Shown in pieces: positions 9,556-18,175 of a stretch of DNA of 34,327 nt (positions are counted from its first letter, which is position 1; each line of letters opens with the position of its first letter). The DNA comes from Eubacteriales bacterium (GTDB lineage Bacteria > Bacillota > Clostridia > Christensenellales > Aristaeellaceae). The stretch lies in contig JAQVQY010000013.1 of NCBI GenBank assembly GCA_028701335.1, forward strand, positions 1 through 34,327. The letters run 5' to 3'. The notes under the pieces were generated by a model. The model saw only the letters and a program-made list of their open reading frames with translations, did no database searches and was not told the origin of the DNA. The position numbers and the translations under genes were made by a program.

Positions 9556-11095
9556 GCCCGCCTCCCCAGTACTTGGCATCAGCCATCCTAAACTGGATGG
9601 CTTCGGCCATGGCGGCAAGGGGCACCTGTTTTTCTCCAGCCAGGTCCGCGATAGTGCGGGCCACACGGATCAGCCTCACATAAGCCCGCATGGAAAGGGC
9701 ATAACGCTTTACAGCCATCTGAAGAACCTGGATCGCTTCAGGTGTCAGGAGCGCCTGCTTCTCCGGCTCCCTGCCGGCGATGCCGGCGTTGGTGCGGGTG
9801 GAGGAGCCCTTGAAGCGTTCCCGCTGGATATCCCGGGCTTGCCGCACGCGCCTGCGTACCTGGGCGCTTTCCTCCTGGGGTGCCCGCTGGGAGATTTCCT
9901 CCACCGGCACAGCGTCAATTTCAACCTGCAGGTCGATCCGGTCCAGCAGGGGGCCTGATACGCGGTTTAAATATTTCCTTATCTCATGGCTGCCGCAGCG
10001 GCACGGGCGCACCTGGCTTCCAAAAAAACCGCAGGGGCAGGGATTCATACTGGCCACCAGCATAAACCGGGAGGGATACTGGGTGTGCGCCTTCACCCGG
10101 GAGATGGTGGTGACCCCATCCTCCAGCGGCTGGCGCAGGGCCTCCAGCACCTGGCGGGAGTATTCGGGCATTTCGTCAAGGAACAAACAGCCGTTGTGGC
10201 TTAAGGATACCTCTCCCGGCCTGGCGTTGGCGCCCCCGCCGATGAGCGCCGGCATGGAGGCGGAATGATGGGGCGTGCGGAAAGGCCGCTGGGTCATAAT
10301 GCCGCTGCCAGGCGCCAGGAGCCCGGCCACGGAATGGATGCGGGTGGTCTCAAAAGCCTCTTCCCGGCTCATCTCAGGCAGGATTCCCGGAAGGCAGCGG
10401 GCCAGCATGGTCTTGCCGGAACCGGGTACCCCCACCAGCAATAGATTATGCCCGCCGGCGGCCGCTATTTCCAGCGCCCGGCGCCCCAGTTTCTGTCCGC
10501 GCACCTGCGCCAGGTCCAGGTCACTTTGGCTTTGGGAACGGCATTCTTCATAGCTCTTTTGTATTTGCGCGGAAATGGGCATTTGACCCGACAGGTGCTG
10601 TGCCGCCGCCCTTAACGAGCCGGCTGGATACACCGCCATGCTGCTGACAGCTTCCACCTCCCGGGCGTTGCCCGGCGGTAAAATCACCTTGCGGATGCCG
10701 GCGGCGTGGGCCGCCATCACCATGGCAAGCGCGCCCTGCACTGCCACCAGGCGGCCGTCAAGACCCAGTTCACCGATGAGTAGTACATCCTCCACCCCGG
10801 CCGCAGCCAGTTGCCTGCTTGCCAGGATAATGGCAAGGGCGATCGCCAGGTCAAACCCGGACCCCTCCTTGCGCAGGTCCGCCGGGGAGAGGTTCACGGT
10901 GCTGTGGCCCAGGGGCATGGCAAAGCCGCTGTTCTTGAGCGCCGCGGCTACACGGTCCCGGCTCTCCTTGACCGCCGCGTCGGGCAGGCCAACCAGGGTA
11001 AAGCGGAACTCGCTGGCGCTGGCCACATAGGCCTCTACGCTCACCGCCTCGCCCTGCACACCATTCAGGGCAAAACACCGGGTGCGCGCTAACAT
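9548..11095 (-). CDS. yifB: YifB/ComM family Mg-chelatase-like AAA+ ATPase
   Basis: The 515-residue protein has a Lon-C-like N-terminal domain (VGLPDAAVKESRDRV and GSGFDLAIALAI) followed by a magnesium-chelatase-type AAA+ module. Walker A is GVPGSGKT (222-229), Walker B is the CLFLDEMPEY block, and a cysteine cluster NPCPCGFF...PCRCG lies near 345-365. ComM in proteobacteria is a hexameric helicase that helps branch migration during transformation; in Firmicutes the function is less settled. The ATG at 11095 has a GAGAG ribosome site and lies 16 bases after the glycosyltransferase stop; the end overlaps dprA. Its insertion next to dprA differs from the Bacillus order, where sucCD precede dprA. 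Confidence 0.93.
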   Translation of the reverse strand: MLARTRCFALNGVQGEAVSVEAYVASASEFRFTLVGLPDAAVKESRDRVAAALKNSGFAMPLGHSTVNLSPADLRKEGSGFDLAIALAIILASRQLAAAGVEDVLLIGELGLDGRLVAVQGALAMVMAAHAAGIRKVILPPGNAREVEAVSSMAVYPAGSLRAAAQHLSGQMPISAQIQKSYEECRSQSQSDLDLAQVRGQKLGRRALEIAAAGGHNLLLVGVPGSGKTMLARCLPGILPEMSREEAFETTRIHSVAGLLAPGSGIMTQRPFRTPHHSASMPALIGGGANARPGEVSLSHNGCLFLDEMPEYSRQVLEALRQPLEDGVTTISRVKAHTQYPSRFMLVASMNPCPCGFFGSQVRPCRCGSHEIRKYLNRVSGPLLDRIDLQVEIDAVPVEEISQRAPQEESAQVRRRVRQARDIQRERFKGSSTRTNAGIAGREPEKQALLTPEAIQVLQMAVKRYALSMRAYVRLIRVARTIADLAGEKQVPLAAMAEAIQFRMADAKYWGGGHG

Positions 11096-11111
11096 GCGTT
11101 TCTCTCTTTCA

Positions 11112-14100
11112 TCAGTAATACAGCCATCCCGGGAACCATTTGAGGGCATCCAGCCAGTTTGTTGATACCCGCACCCCTGAGAGATACGGGAAGAAGGCTA
11201 TGAACAACACAGCTGCCAGCGCCACGAATACGATAGCCGCGGCCCGCGCCCTCCGGGGCTTGCGCAGGGCAAAGGCATCCTGCCAGAGCACCAGCGCCAG
11301 GATAATGAACGGCACGGCGGGGAAGTAGTGGTAGATATAGGTGCCCCGGGGCACCATTACCCAGGGGAGGTATTGGGCCAGGAACGCGATGACAAGCATC
11401 GCGGGCCTGATGTCTGCCCGGGAGAACCAGGGGCGCCGGCTGCCGGTGAAGCGGCCCATCAAGCCCATCAGCGCCAACACCGTCAGCCCAATCATGGCGG
11501 CAAGGCCTCCCCACCAGATAAGGGGATTACCAAAGGCCATTATGGTGCTGGCCGTGCCATTGACAACGCCGCCTGCATAATACCACATGGGCCGGGCATC
11601 CAGCGGCCACTCATACCAGGGCGTGTGGAAGAAGTGGTCCGCCCCGCGCCCCGGCTCGCTGTGGTAGGCGTACATATTGACATTGGCGTCCGCCACCTTT
11701 TTCAGGCTGACGCCCCCGGGCGTCCTGATGAACATGGGGATAAAGGAGGCCGCGTAGATGACCAGGGGAATCAGCACAAAGAACAACAGGCACCACAGGC
11801 AGGTGATAAGGAACCGCCTGCGGTACTCAAGCGCCTCGCTGACCGCCGCGGCGTCCCAGCCAATCTTGTCCCGCTCCGCCAGGGCCAAACGCTTAAGGGC
11901 CCGTCCCTGGCGCGCCCAGCGGGCCTGGGCCCAGAAGAAAAGCACTGCCAGGCCTATCCCGGCGTAAGCCCCCGTCCATTTGCTGGCGATGGCAAACCCC
12001 ATCATCAGCCCGCTTAATGCCAGGGGCCGGATCGTCTTTATGACGGGCATGGAAAAAACATCCAGCTGCATATACTTAAACATGAACAGATAGGCATAGA
12101 TGATAAAAAGCGTGACAAAGCTGTCAATGGTGGCGATGCGCGTCTGGGTGAAGTGCATAAAGTCAAAGGCCATGAGCAAAATCGCGATGGCTCCGCCGCC
12201 CCGCCTGCGAGTCAGCTGCCGGCCTATGACGTACATCCCCGGCAGCATCAACACCCCCGCCAGGGCACCGGCAAAGCGCCAGCCAAATGGCGTCATGCCA
12301 AAGACCATCAAGCTGAAGGTCATCAGCAGCTTGCCAAGTTGCGGGTGGGTGGTTTCATAGACGGTGCTGGGCTCCTGCCCGCGAATGGCATTTAGCATCT
12401 CATAGGCCGTGCGCCCGTGGTAGATCTCGTCAAAATACATGCTGTTAAACCAGCTGGGTTCGCCCCTGAGGGTGTCCTGCTCATCAGTCAGAGCCGCTGA
12501 TTCGGGCTCCAGGGCCTTTACCGGCAGCGTCTCCCCGCTGTCCGCGTCCCGCACCATGACTTCCATGAGTGTTAAGCCAATCGTGGGCGCAGTAATCCGC
12601 ACGAAGCGACCTTTGTGCCGGATGGGCGCGCCGTCAAACTGCATGCCTGTTTCCGTATCCCGGCCCGGTTTGTGATAAAGCCAGGTGAAACAGTCCCCCT
12701 CCTTCATGGAGGCGGGATATTCGGCCCAGGTTTCGTTATCAGCGCTGGTTTCGATGATGAAATCACTCACCCGCTGGTGGACGCCGCCGTAATAGAGGAT
12801 TTCGAAATCCCTTGTTTCCCCCAGGTCAAGCGTTGCCTGGCTTACCTCGCTGCCTGACACCCAGGCGTTTTGCGGCGCAGTGGTGGCGCCCAGATTTACA
12901 AACGCCAGGACGGCATAGAGCGCCGTCACCACCAGGATAAACAGCCTGTCTTTTTTGTCCAGGCGGATGGGCGGCTTGGCCCTTTCAAGCAATGCCTTTT
13001 CAGGCATCCGCTCTTCAGGGACAGCGAATTTAGCCGGGGAAACAAGCTGCGGGGCAGCGCCAGGGCCAGTCAGGATGATGCCCAGATATAAGGCATACGC
13101 CGCCACCGGGATGCTAAAGGCGGAGAGTGCCATTTCCAGCCACGCGGAGTCGCTCGCCAGTCCCAGCTCAGGGGCCATCAGGTTTCCGGAAGGCCCGCCG
13201 ATGCGGATGCCCCGGTCCAGCACCACGCCGGAGTTTGAGAAGCACAGCGCCGTGGCAGCGATGATGAGCCATAGCAGACGGCGGTCCCTTCTTAAGGCGT
13301 AGGCCAGGATGAACAGCACGACCGCCATCATCAGGTAGCGCTCGTGCATCATGGTGCCCAGGATCGAAAACCCAGTGAGCATCACGCCCGCCAACAGAGC
13401 CAGGTTGGAAACGTCATTGGCCGCGAGATAGCGCCACGCGACCAGCAAAAACACGGACACCATCAGCAGGATGCCCATGATGGCCAGGCTCACGGGAAAA
13501 AGCACAGCGAGTGCCGGCAGGAGGCAGGCGGCGCCTAAAAGCCAGCCCTTGTCCTGCCTTTTCCCGGACCTGCCCCAGGCCGCAGCCGCCGGTAAGATAA
13601 TGGTGAGAGCGCTGGTAAGCCTTAGCCAGAAGGGCGCGAATTCACTGATCTTAATCCAGTTTTTGCCAAAGAGGAAATAGAGGTTGGTGGCGTTCACGGT
13701 GGCATAGTCGTAATAGCTCATGGTGCCGCCATACAGATCGATGAGCCACTTGAAGCCTGTCTGTTCATTGAAGAAGGGCAGGACCATCACGGCGGCGGCC
13801 GCGAGAGAGAGCCCCACTCCCATGGCCAGGTCCTTGAACCGGCCCCTGTCCCTGGATGAAATCAGATGCGCCAAAAGCGCCACCAGGCCCAGCGGCCCCA
13901 CCATCAGGGACTGGGGCTTCATCAGCACAGACACCACATAAACCGGCAAGGCATAGCGCCACTTTTTGTCCATGATAAGCAGGACCACGCTGGCCAGCAG
14001 CAGGGAGGGAACGCTGTCCACCTGGCCCCAGGCGCCGGCGGCAAGGTAAGGCAGGGGGTTAAAGGCATACAGCATGGAAAGCCAAAGGGCCGCCTTATCG

Positions 14101-15170
14101 CCCACCCGCTTGCGGGAAACGCTGTAAATCAGCGTAATAATAGCAAGATCGCAAAGGATGGCCGGCAGTTTCACCATCATTGCCGTGGCCCCGGTGCCAA
14201 ACAGGCGGCCCATAAGGCCCAGGGGCCAGAGTACCAGCATATAGCCCGGCGGATAATCACTGAAGATATCGCTGATATAGAAGTTGCCGGGCCCCACCCG
14301 GGCCATCTGGTCCGCCCAGCCCGTAAAGCAGGCGATGTCCACCGGGAAGCCGGTTACCAGCACCGCCATCACAAGGCGTGTGAGTCCGGCAACCAGCAGG
14401 ATGATCGCCAGGCCGCGGGTCAGTCCGGGCTTATCCTTTTGCGGCAAGGCGACCTTTTCACGCTCGGCCATTTTGGCGAACCAGTATAGCATCACCGCCC
14501 CAAGAGCTATCAGCGCCAGAAGCCAGGGCGCCGCCGGCGATGCGGCTGCGGATGTGGCCGGTACAGGCGCGCGGTTTGGCTTTTCCCAGGAACTGACAAA
14601 GGCGTCCTCCGGTGTTTCCGCCACCGCCATCAGGGATAGGTCATCAAAGGCGGCTGTCCCGCTGGATTCCCCGGAATAGCCCCCCAGGCGGGCAAACACG
14701 GTGAGCTCATTCTGATTGCTGCCCGTTTTACCGTAAAACACGATTTCCTGCCACTTATCCCCGGTGTCATAAAGGGATTCGGAGAACACATAGACATCCT
14801 CAATAGACAGGTTGGCTCCCAAGCCGCCTTCAGCCTGGGCCTTCACTCGGCCCGTTAAGCGGTAAGTGGTGTTTGGAAGCACATCAACGGTCTGGCAAAA
14901 ACGGGCATCGTTGGGTTCATGGCTGATGATCTGTACGGCGTTTCCGCCGGGCCCATCCGTCACCTCAAACTCTGTCACGCCCTGGAGCCTCACATAGGCA
15001 TCCGGCAGCCAGTGCAGGGGCAGGCCCTCCCCGGTAATGTCCTCAAAGCCGCCGTTCTTAAGCAGTTCCACTCCAGTCTCGGCCTTTGGCCCGGTATCCC
15101 GGGCGATAAACCAAACCCCGGCCAGTACGGCCAGGATGATCAGCGCGAAAAGCAATGCCTTCTTCTTCAT
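11112..15170 (-). CDS. Very large membrane glycosyltransferase: CBM-like, GT-C, discoidin-like and PMT modules in one chain
   Basis: This 1352-residue protein seems to join two GT-C transferases, which use polyprenyl-phosphate sugars on the outer face of the membrane. (Positions count from the chosen start.) An N-terminal anchor (about 4-22) is followed by a CBM4/9-like beta domain (about 35-183: NGGFE, W, AFDDLSL). The first multi-helix GT-C module spans about 215-705, with FPVDIACFTGWADQ, SDYPPGYM and MMHERYLMM. A helix at about 742-760 leads into a discoidin (F5/8C)-like domain at about 765-875. The second module at about 905-1352 has the protein-mannosyltransferase signatures FDEIYHGRTAYE and THPQLGK. 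The start at 15170 has GAAAGG upstream and lies 10 bases after yraN; an ATG 21 bases earlier is possible but overlaps yraN. Acceptor and sugar are unknown. It sits inside a housekeeping operon. Confidence 0.85.
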   Translation of the reverse strand: MKKKALLFALIILAVLAGVWFIARDTGPKAETGVELLKNGGFEDITGEGLPLHWLPDAYVRLQGVTEFEVTDGPGGNAVQIISHEPNDARFCQTVDVLPNTTYRLTGRVKAQAEGGLGANLSIEDVYVFSESLYDTGDKWQEIVFYGKTGSNQNELTVFARLGGYSGESSGTAAFDDLSLMAVAETPEDAFVSSWEKPNRAPVPATSAAASPAAPWLLALIALGAVMLYWFAKMAEREKVALPQKDKPGLTRGLAIILLVAGLTRLVMAVLVTGFPVDIACFTGWADQMARVGPGNFYISDIFSDYPPGYMLVLWPLGLMGRLFGTGATAMMVKLPAILCDLAIITLIYSVSRKRVGDKAALWLSMLYAFNPLPYLAAGAWGQVDSVPSLLLASVVLLIMDKKWRYALPVYVVSVLMKPQSLMVGPLGLVALLAHLISSRDRGRFKDLAMGVGLSLAAAAVMVLPFFNEQTGFKWLIDLYGGTMSYYDYATVNATNLYFLFGKNWIKISEFAPFWLRLTSALTIILPAAAAWGRSGKRQDKGWLLGAACLLPALAVLFPVSLAIMGILLMVSVFLLVAWRYLAANDVSNLALLAGVMLTGFSILGTMMHERYLMMAVVLFILAYALRRDRRLLWLIIAATALCFSNSGVVLDRGIRIGGPSGNLMAPELGLASDSAWLEMALSAFSIPVAAYALYLGIILTGPGAAPQLVSPAKFAVPEERMPEKALLERAKPPIRLDKKDRLFILVVTALYAVLAFVNLGATTAPQNAWVSGSEVSQATLDLGETRDFEILYYGGVHQRVSDFIIETSADNETWAEYPASMKEGDCFTWLYHKPGRDTETGMQFDGAPIRHKGRFVRITAPTIGLTLMEVMVRDADSGETLPVKALEPESAALTDEQDTLRGEPSWFNSMYFDEIYHGRTAYEMLNAIRGQEPSTVYETTHPQLGKLLMTFSLMVFGMTPFGWRFAGALAGVLMLPGMYVIGRQLTRRRGGGAIAILLMAFDFMHFTQTRIATIDSFVTLFIIYAYLFMFKYMQLDVFSMPVIKTIRPLALSGLMMGFAIASKWTGAYAGIGLAVLFFWAQARWARQGRALKRLALAERDKIGWDAAAVSEALEYRRRFLITCLWCLLFFVLIPLVIYAASFIPMFIRTPGGVSLKKVADANVNMYAYHSEPGRGADHFFHTPWYEWPLDARPMWYYAGGVVNGTASTIMAFGNPLIWWGGLAAMIGLTVLALMGLMGRFTGSRRPWFSRADIRPAMLVIAFLAQYLPWVMVPRGTYIYHYFPAVPFIILALVLWQDAFALRKPRRARAAAIVFVALAAVLFIAFFPYLSGVRVSTNWLDALKWFPGWLYY

Positions 15171-15180
15171 GGGAAGCCTT

Positions 15181-15519
15181 TCAAATCTCATGCATGATGT
15201 CCGGGTAAAACCATACCCCGGCGCGGGTAATTTCCAGGCAGCTCACCTGGTAGGGGCTGGGCTGTGTGGCCAGGTAATGCCGGGCGGTCAACTTCAGCCT
15301 CCGGCGTTTGTCCGGAGTAACGGCTCTTAACCCCGTGCCCAGCCGCCCCTGCGGCCGGTACTTGACCTCCACAAAGTACAGCATCCTGCCCTGGCGCGCA
15401 ATCAGGTCCACTTCCCCGGCCCGGCTGCGGTAGCGCCTGGCGATAAGGGTAAAGCCCCGGCGCTTAAGGTAATCGGCCGCCAGGTTCTCCCCTTCAAGGC
15501 CCTCCTGGTAGCGGGTCAT
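15181..15519 (-). CDS. YraN family endonuclease-like protein (UPF0102)
   Basis: This 112-residue protein belongs to the small YraN/UPF0102 family, which has a restriction-endonuclease-like fold and no firmly known function. Visible family features are GENLAADYLKRRGF near the start, the putative metal-site string RSRAGEVDLIARQG, and FVEVKYRP, with a VTPDKRRRL block after it. The ATG at 15519 overlaps the rnhB stop as ATGA and gives the usual length. It is placed directly after rnhB as in many bacteria (ylqG/ylqH region of Bacillus). Confidence 0.9.
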   Translation of the reverse strand: MTRYQEGLEGENLAADYLKRRGFTLIARRYRSRAGEVDLIARQGRMLYFVEVKYRPQGRLGTGLRAVTPDKRRRLKLTARHYLATQPSPYQVSCLEITRAGVWFYPDIMHEI

Positions 15520-16133
15520 TGCGCCAGGAATCTCTTCAGGAAACTCCGCCGGTGCAGGGGGCATAGACCATTATCCCTGATAGCCTCCATATGGGCGGCT
15601 GTGCCATAGCCTTTATGGCGGGCAAAGCCGTAGGCTGGATAGGTTTCCTCCAGAGCGCGCATCTGCCGGTCCCGGGTCACTTTGGCCACCACCGAGGCGG
15701 CAGCGATAGCGTAGCAAACCGCATCCCCGCGTATCACCGGGCGCTCCTCACCAAATAGGCCCACATCGGTCACCGCATCAATATAAAATAGCTCAACCGG
15801 CGCGCCCTTTGCCGCCCTGCGCATGGCCAGTTTGGTGGCTTGCAGGATGTTTATGTCGTCAATTTCCTGCGCGCTGGCTTCTCCTATGCCCACAAAAGCG
15901 GCCTGGCGCATGATTATCTCACACACCTTCTCCCGCCTGTCTTCCGATAGTTTTTTGGAGTCATCAATATAGGGAATCATGGGACTGCCAGGCTCCCAGA
16001 CCACACAGGCGGTCACCACGCTGCCCGCCAGGGGGCCGCGCCCGGCCTCATCGATGCCAGCAAAGACTAAGCCTTCCCGCCAGAGGCCGCAGTCATGCTC
16101 ATAAAGCTTAAGCCTCCTGTCTTTAGCGTTCAT
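15516..16133 (-). CDS. rnhB: Ribonuclease HII
   Basis: RNase HII cuts RNA in RNA-DNA hybrids and starts removal of single ribonucleotides built into DNA. The 205 residues carry FAGIDEAGRGPLAG (Asp28, Glu29), Asp119 in FYIDA and Asp155 in AASVVAKVTRD, which together make the expected DEDD metal site. HKGYGTAAH near the C-terminus is also typical. The ATG at 16133 overlaps the rbgA stop (ATGA) with GGAG upstream, and the stop overlaps yraN. The pairing with rbgA is the common Firmicutes arrangement. Confidence 0.96.
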   Translation of the reverse strand: MNAKDRRLKLYEHDCGLWREGLVFAGIDEAGRGPLAGSVVTACVVWEPGSPMIPYIDDSKKLSEDRREKVCEIIMRQAAFVGIGEASAQEIDDINILQATKLAMRRAAKGAPVELFYIDAVTDVGLFGEERPVIRGDAVCYAIAAASVVAKVTRDRQMRALEETYPAYGFARHKGYGTAAHMEAIRDNGLCPLHRRSFLKRFLAQ

Positions 16134-16987
16134 GAAACATCTCCCGGCAACTCCAGGGTGATGCGGCCAATCAGCCCACCCCGGAACTCGTCCAGCACGC
16201 AGGCGGCGCCCCGGTCCAGGTCATATTCGTTTCCCTTTTGCAGAAAACCCCGGGAGCGGCAGATGGCTTCCATCAGGCCCTGCCCCCTTAAGGACTGATC
16301 CTCAATCTTATACCGCGCCGCCACCTTCTCAGGGGCATTCGCCATCAGCTCATCCAACAGGCTGATGGCCAGATGGTAGCTGTTGAGCACCTCATCCCGG
16401 ATGGCGGCGATATAGGCCAGGCGGCGGGCCGCTTTCTGGTCATCAAGTTTGGGCCAGAGCATCCCCGGTGTGTCCAGCATTTCAAGCCGCTCCCCGGCCT
16501 TCATCCACTGGGGCGCGCGGGTGACACCGGGGCGGTCCTGGGTTTTAAGCGCGCTGCGCCCCGCCAGGGCGTTGATCAGCGTGCTTTTGCCCACATTGGG
16601 AACTCCCACCACCATGGCCCGGCTGCCGGCCGAAATGCCCCGTGCCTGGGCGCGCTCACGCTTTTCCCGGGTCAAGTCATCCACAAGTTTGAGGATCTTC
16701 TGCCGGTGCTTCCCGGCCTGGACTGGATATGCTTCAACTCCCTGTGCGCGGAAATATTCCACCCACTGCCGGGTGGCCGCGGGGTCAGCCAGGTCTTCCT
16801 TATTGAGCAAAAGCAGCCGGGGCTTGTGCGCGGCCATGCTGTCCAGCGCCGGATTGCGGCTGGACAGGGGCAGGCGCGCGTCGCACAGCTCCAGCACAAT
16901 GTCCACGCGCTTCAGCTGCCCTTCAAGCAGCCGCTTCGCCTTTGCCATATGCCCCGGATACCAGGAAATGGGCCGTTGTCCTTCCAT
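16130..16987 (-). CDS. rbgA: RbgA (YlqF), 50S ribosome assembly GTPase
   Basis: RbgA is a circularly permuted GTPase that helps late assembly of the large ribosomal subunit. In the 285 residues the G motifs come in permuted order: NKED (G4) at 62-65, then GVPNVGKST (G1) at 128-136, then DTPG (G3) at 172-175. The N-terminal WYPGHMAKA is typical of the family. An open frame runs upstream, but the ATG at 16987 has an AGGAGGG ribosome site and gives the family N-terminus. It is the first gene of the ten-gene minus-strand operon and is divergent from pheS. Confidence 0.96.
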   Translation of the reverse strand: MEGQRPISWYPGHMAKAKRLLEGQLKRVDIVLELCDARLPLSSRNPALDSMAAHKPRLLLLNKEDLADPAATRQWVEYFRAQGVEAYPVQAGKHRQKILKLVDDLTREKRERAQARGISAGSRAMVVGVPNVGKSTLINALAGRSALKTQDRPGVTRAPQWMKAGERLEMLDTPGMLWPKLDDQKAARRLAYIAAIRDEVLNSYHLAISLLDELMANAPEKVAARYKIEDQSLRGQGLMEAICRSRGFLQKGNEYDLDRGAACVLDEFRGGLIGRITLELPGDVS

Positions 16988-17010
16988 GAACCCTCCTAAA
17001 TGCTGGCTAA

Positions 17011-17039
17011 AAAATAGCATGTTTACCCGCATTATGCAA
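17011..17039 (-). promoter_or_regulatory. Candidate promoter of the rbgA-to-hslU operon
   Basis: Minus strand: TTGCAT (17039-17034), 17-base spacer, TATTTT (17016-17011), with TG one base before the -10. The -35 match is poor (three of six), so the extended -10 carries most of the support. It lies about 24 bases upstream of the rbgA ATG. No other candidate in this gap looks better. Confidence 0.45.
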
Positions 17040-17056
17040 GGAAGCCCGAAAAGCAA

Positions 17057-17085
17057 TTGACGAAAGGATAAGGGGGTGTTAGCAT
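17057..17085 (+). promoter_or_regulatory. Candidate promoter of pheST
   Basis: TTGACG (17057-17062), 17-base spacer, TAGCAT (17080-17085), about 39 bases before the pheS ATG. Only about 138 bases separate rbgA and pheS, and I see no T-box leader (no stem I or T-box core), so tRNA-dependent antitermination is unlikely here. Confidence 0.55.
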
Positions 17086-17124
17086 TCTTTTTGTGTTGTC
17101 CCATAAGATAAGCGGAGGTACGCA

Positions 17125-18162
17125 ATGCGGGAACGCCTGGAGAATTTGAAACAAGAGGCCCTTATAAAAGCGGTAGCTGCCGGGACGCCGGAGGAGCTGC
17201 TGGACATCCGCCACCAATACCTGGGGAAAAAGGGCGCCATTACCCTGGTGCTTAAGGAATTGGGGCGGCTGGAGCCTGAGGAGCGCCGCCAGACAGGCAT
17301 GCTGGCCAATGAGGTGAAGGACGCCATCGCTTTGGCCCTCACCGCCCGGGAAGAGGCGCTGATTGACGAAGGCTCCTCCATCCAGGGGGAAATCGACCTG
17401 ACGCTGCCGGGCATAAAACCTGCTTCAGGCGCTCTGCACCCTATCACCCAGATGTGCTATGACCTTAATGACGCCTTCCTGTCTCTGGGTTTTGGGGTTT
17501 ACCAGGAAGATGAAATCACCAGCGAACGTTACGCCTTTGATAACCTGAACTTCCCGCCGGACCACCCGGCCCGGGACACCATGGATACCTATTGGCTCAA
17601 AGGCTTTGAGGAATATGAAGGCGCCCGGCGCCTGTGTCTAAGGCCCCATCTGACCGGCGGCAGCGTCCGCTATCTAAAAAAGCATGGCGCGCCCGCCCGC
17701 TTCGTCTATCCCGGCCCCTGCTACCGCAATGAGAACACCGATGCCCGGCATGAGCGCGCTTTCTTCCAGTATGAGGCGCTGATCGTGGAGAGGGACTTCG
17801 CTTTCGCTTCCGGCCAGATTCTAATTCGGACCATCCTGGAGAAGGTCTTTGGCCGGAAGGTGGACACCCGTATGCGCGCCGGCTTCTTTCCTTTTGTTGA
17901 GCCGGGGTTTGAGATTGACATGAAGTGCCTGGTGTGCGGCGGCGAGGGATGCAAGGTATGCAAGCACGTGGGTTGGATTGAGGTAATGCCGGGCGGCACG
18001 CCCCACCCCAATGTGTTAAAAGCCGCGGGGCTGGACCCGGAAATTTGGTCCGGCTTTTACATCAACATCGGCCTGGACCGCCTTGTGATGATGCGTTACG
18101 GGGTGGACGATGTGCGGCTGTTCCGGGGCGCTGACCTCAGGTTCCTGGGGCAGTTCAGGTGA
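17125..18162 (+). CDS. pheS: Phenylalanyl-tRNA synthetase alpha subunit, atypical active-site motifs
   Basis: PheS carries the catalytic class II core of the (alpha-beta)2 enzyme that charges tRNA-Phe. The 345 residues have the N-terminal coiled-coil (LGKKGAIT), HPARDT (147-152), motif 2 with RNENTDARHE (201-210), FFPF (254-257) and a CxxC...CxxC insert (268-279). Several pocket residues differ from the E. coli/Thermus type: the usual THSPxFHQxEG reads ARHERAFFQYEA, so Ser after His209 is Glu210. The usual SGFAFGMGxER reads SGFYINIGLDR, which puts Tyr312 where E. coli has Ala294, and CGMVHP reads GGTPHP. The start has a GGAGGT ribosome site. From memory, the DARHE form resembles PheS of Patescibacteria-like lineages, so transfer is possible. 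Pairing with pheT supports PheRS over other class II enzymes. Confidence 0.92.
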   Translation: MRERLENLKQEALIKAVAAGTPEELLDIRHQYLGKKGAITLVLKELGRLEPEERRQTGMLANEVKDAIALALTAREEALIDEGSSIQGEIDLTLPGIKPASGALHPITQMCYDLNDAFLSLGFGVYQEDEITSERYAFDNLNFPPDHPARDTMDTYWLKGFEEYEGARRLCLRPHLTGGSVRYLKKHGAPARFVYPGPCYRNENTDARHERAFFQYEALIVERDFAFASGQILIRTILEKVFGRKVDTRMRAGFFPFVEPGFEIDMKCLVCGGEGCKVCKHVGWIEVMPGGTPHPNVLKAAGLDPEIWSGFYINIGLDRLVMMRYGVDDVRLFRGADLRFLGQFR

Positions 18163-18175
18163 GGGGGGAAACAGA

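Noticed and set aside
16988..17124. T-box leader in front of pheS
   Set aside because: The gap is only about 138 bases and shared with the rbgA promoter; I see neither a T-box core nor a terminator hairpin with T-run.
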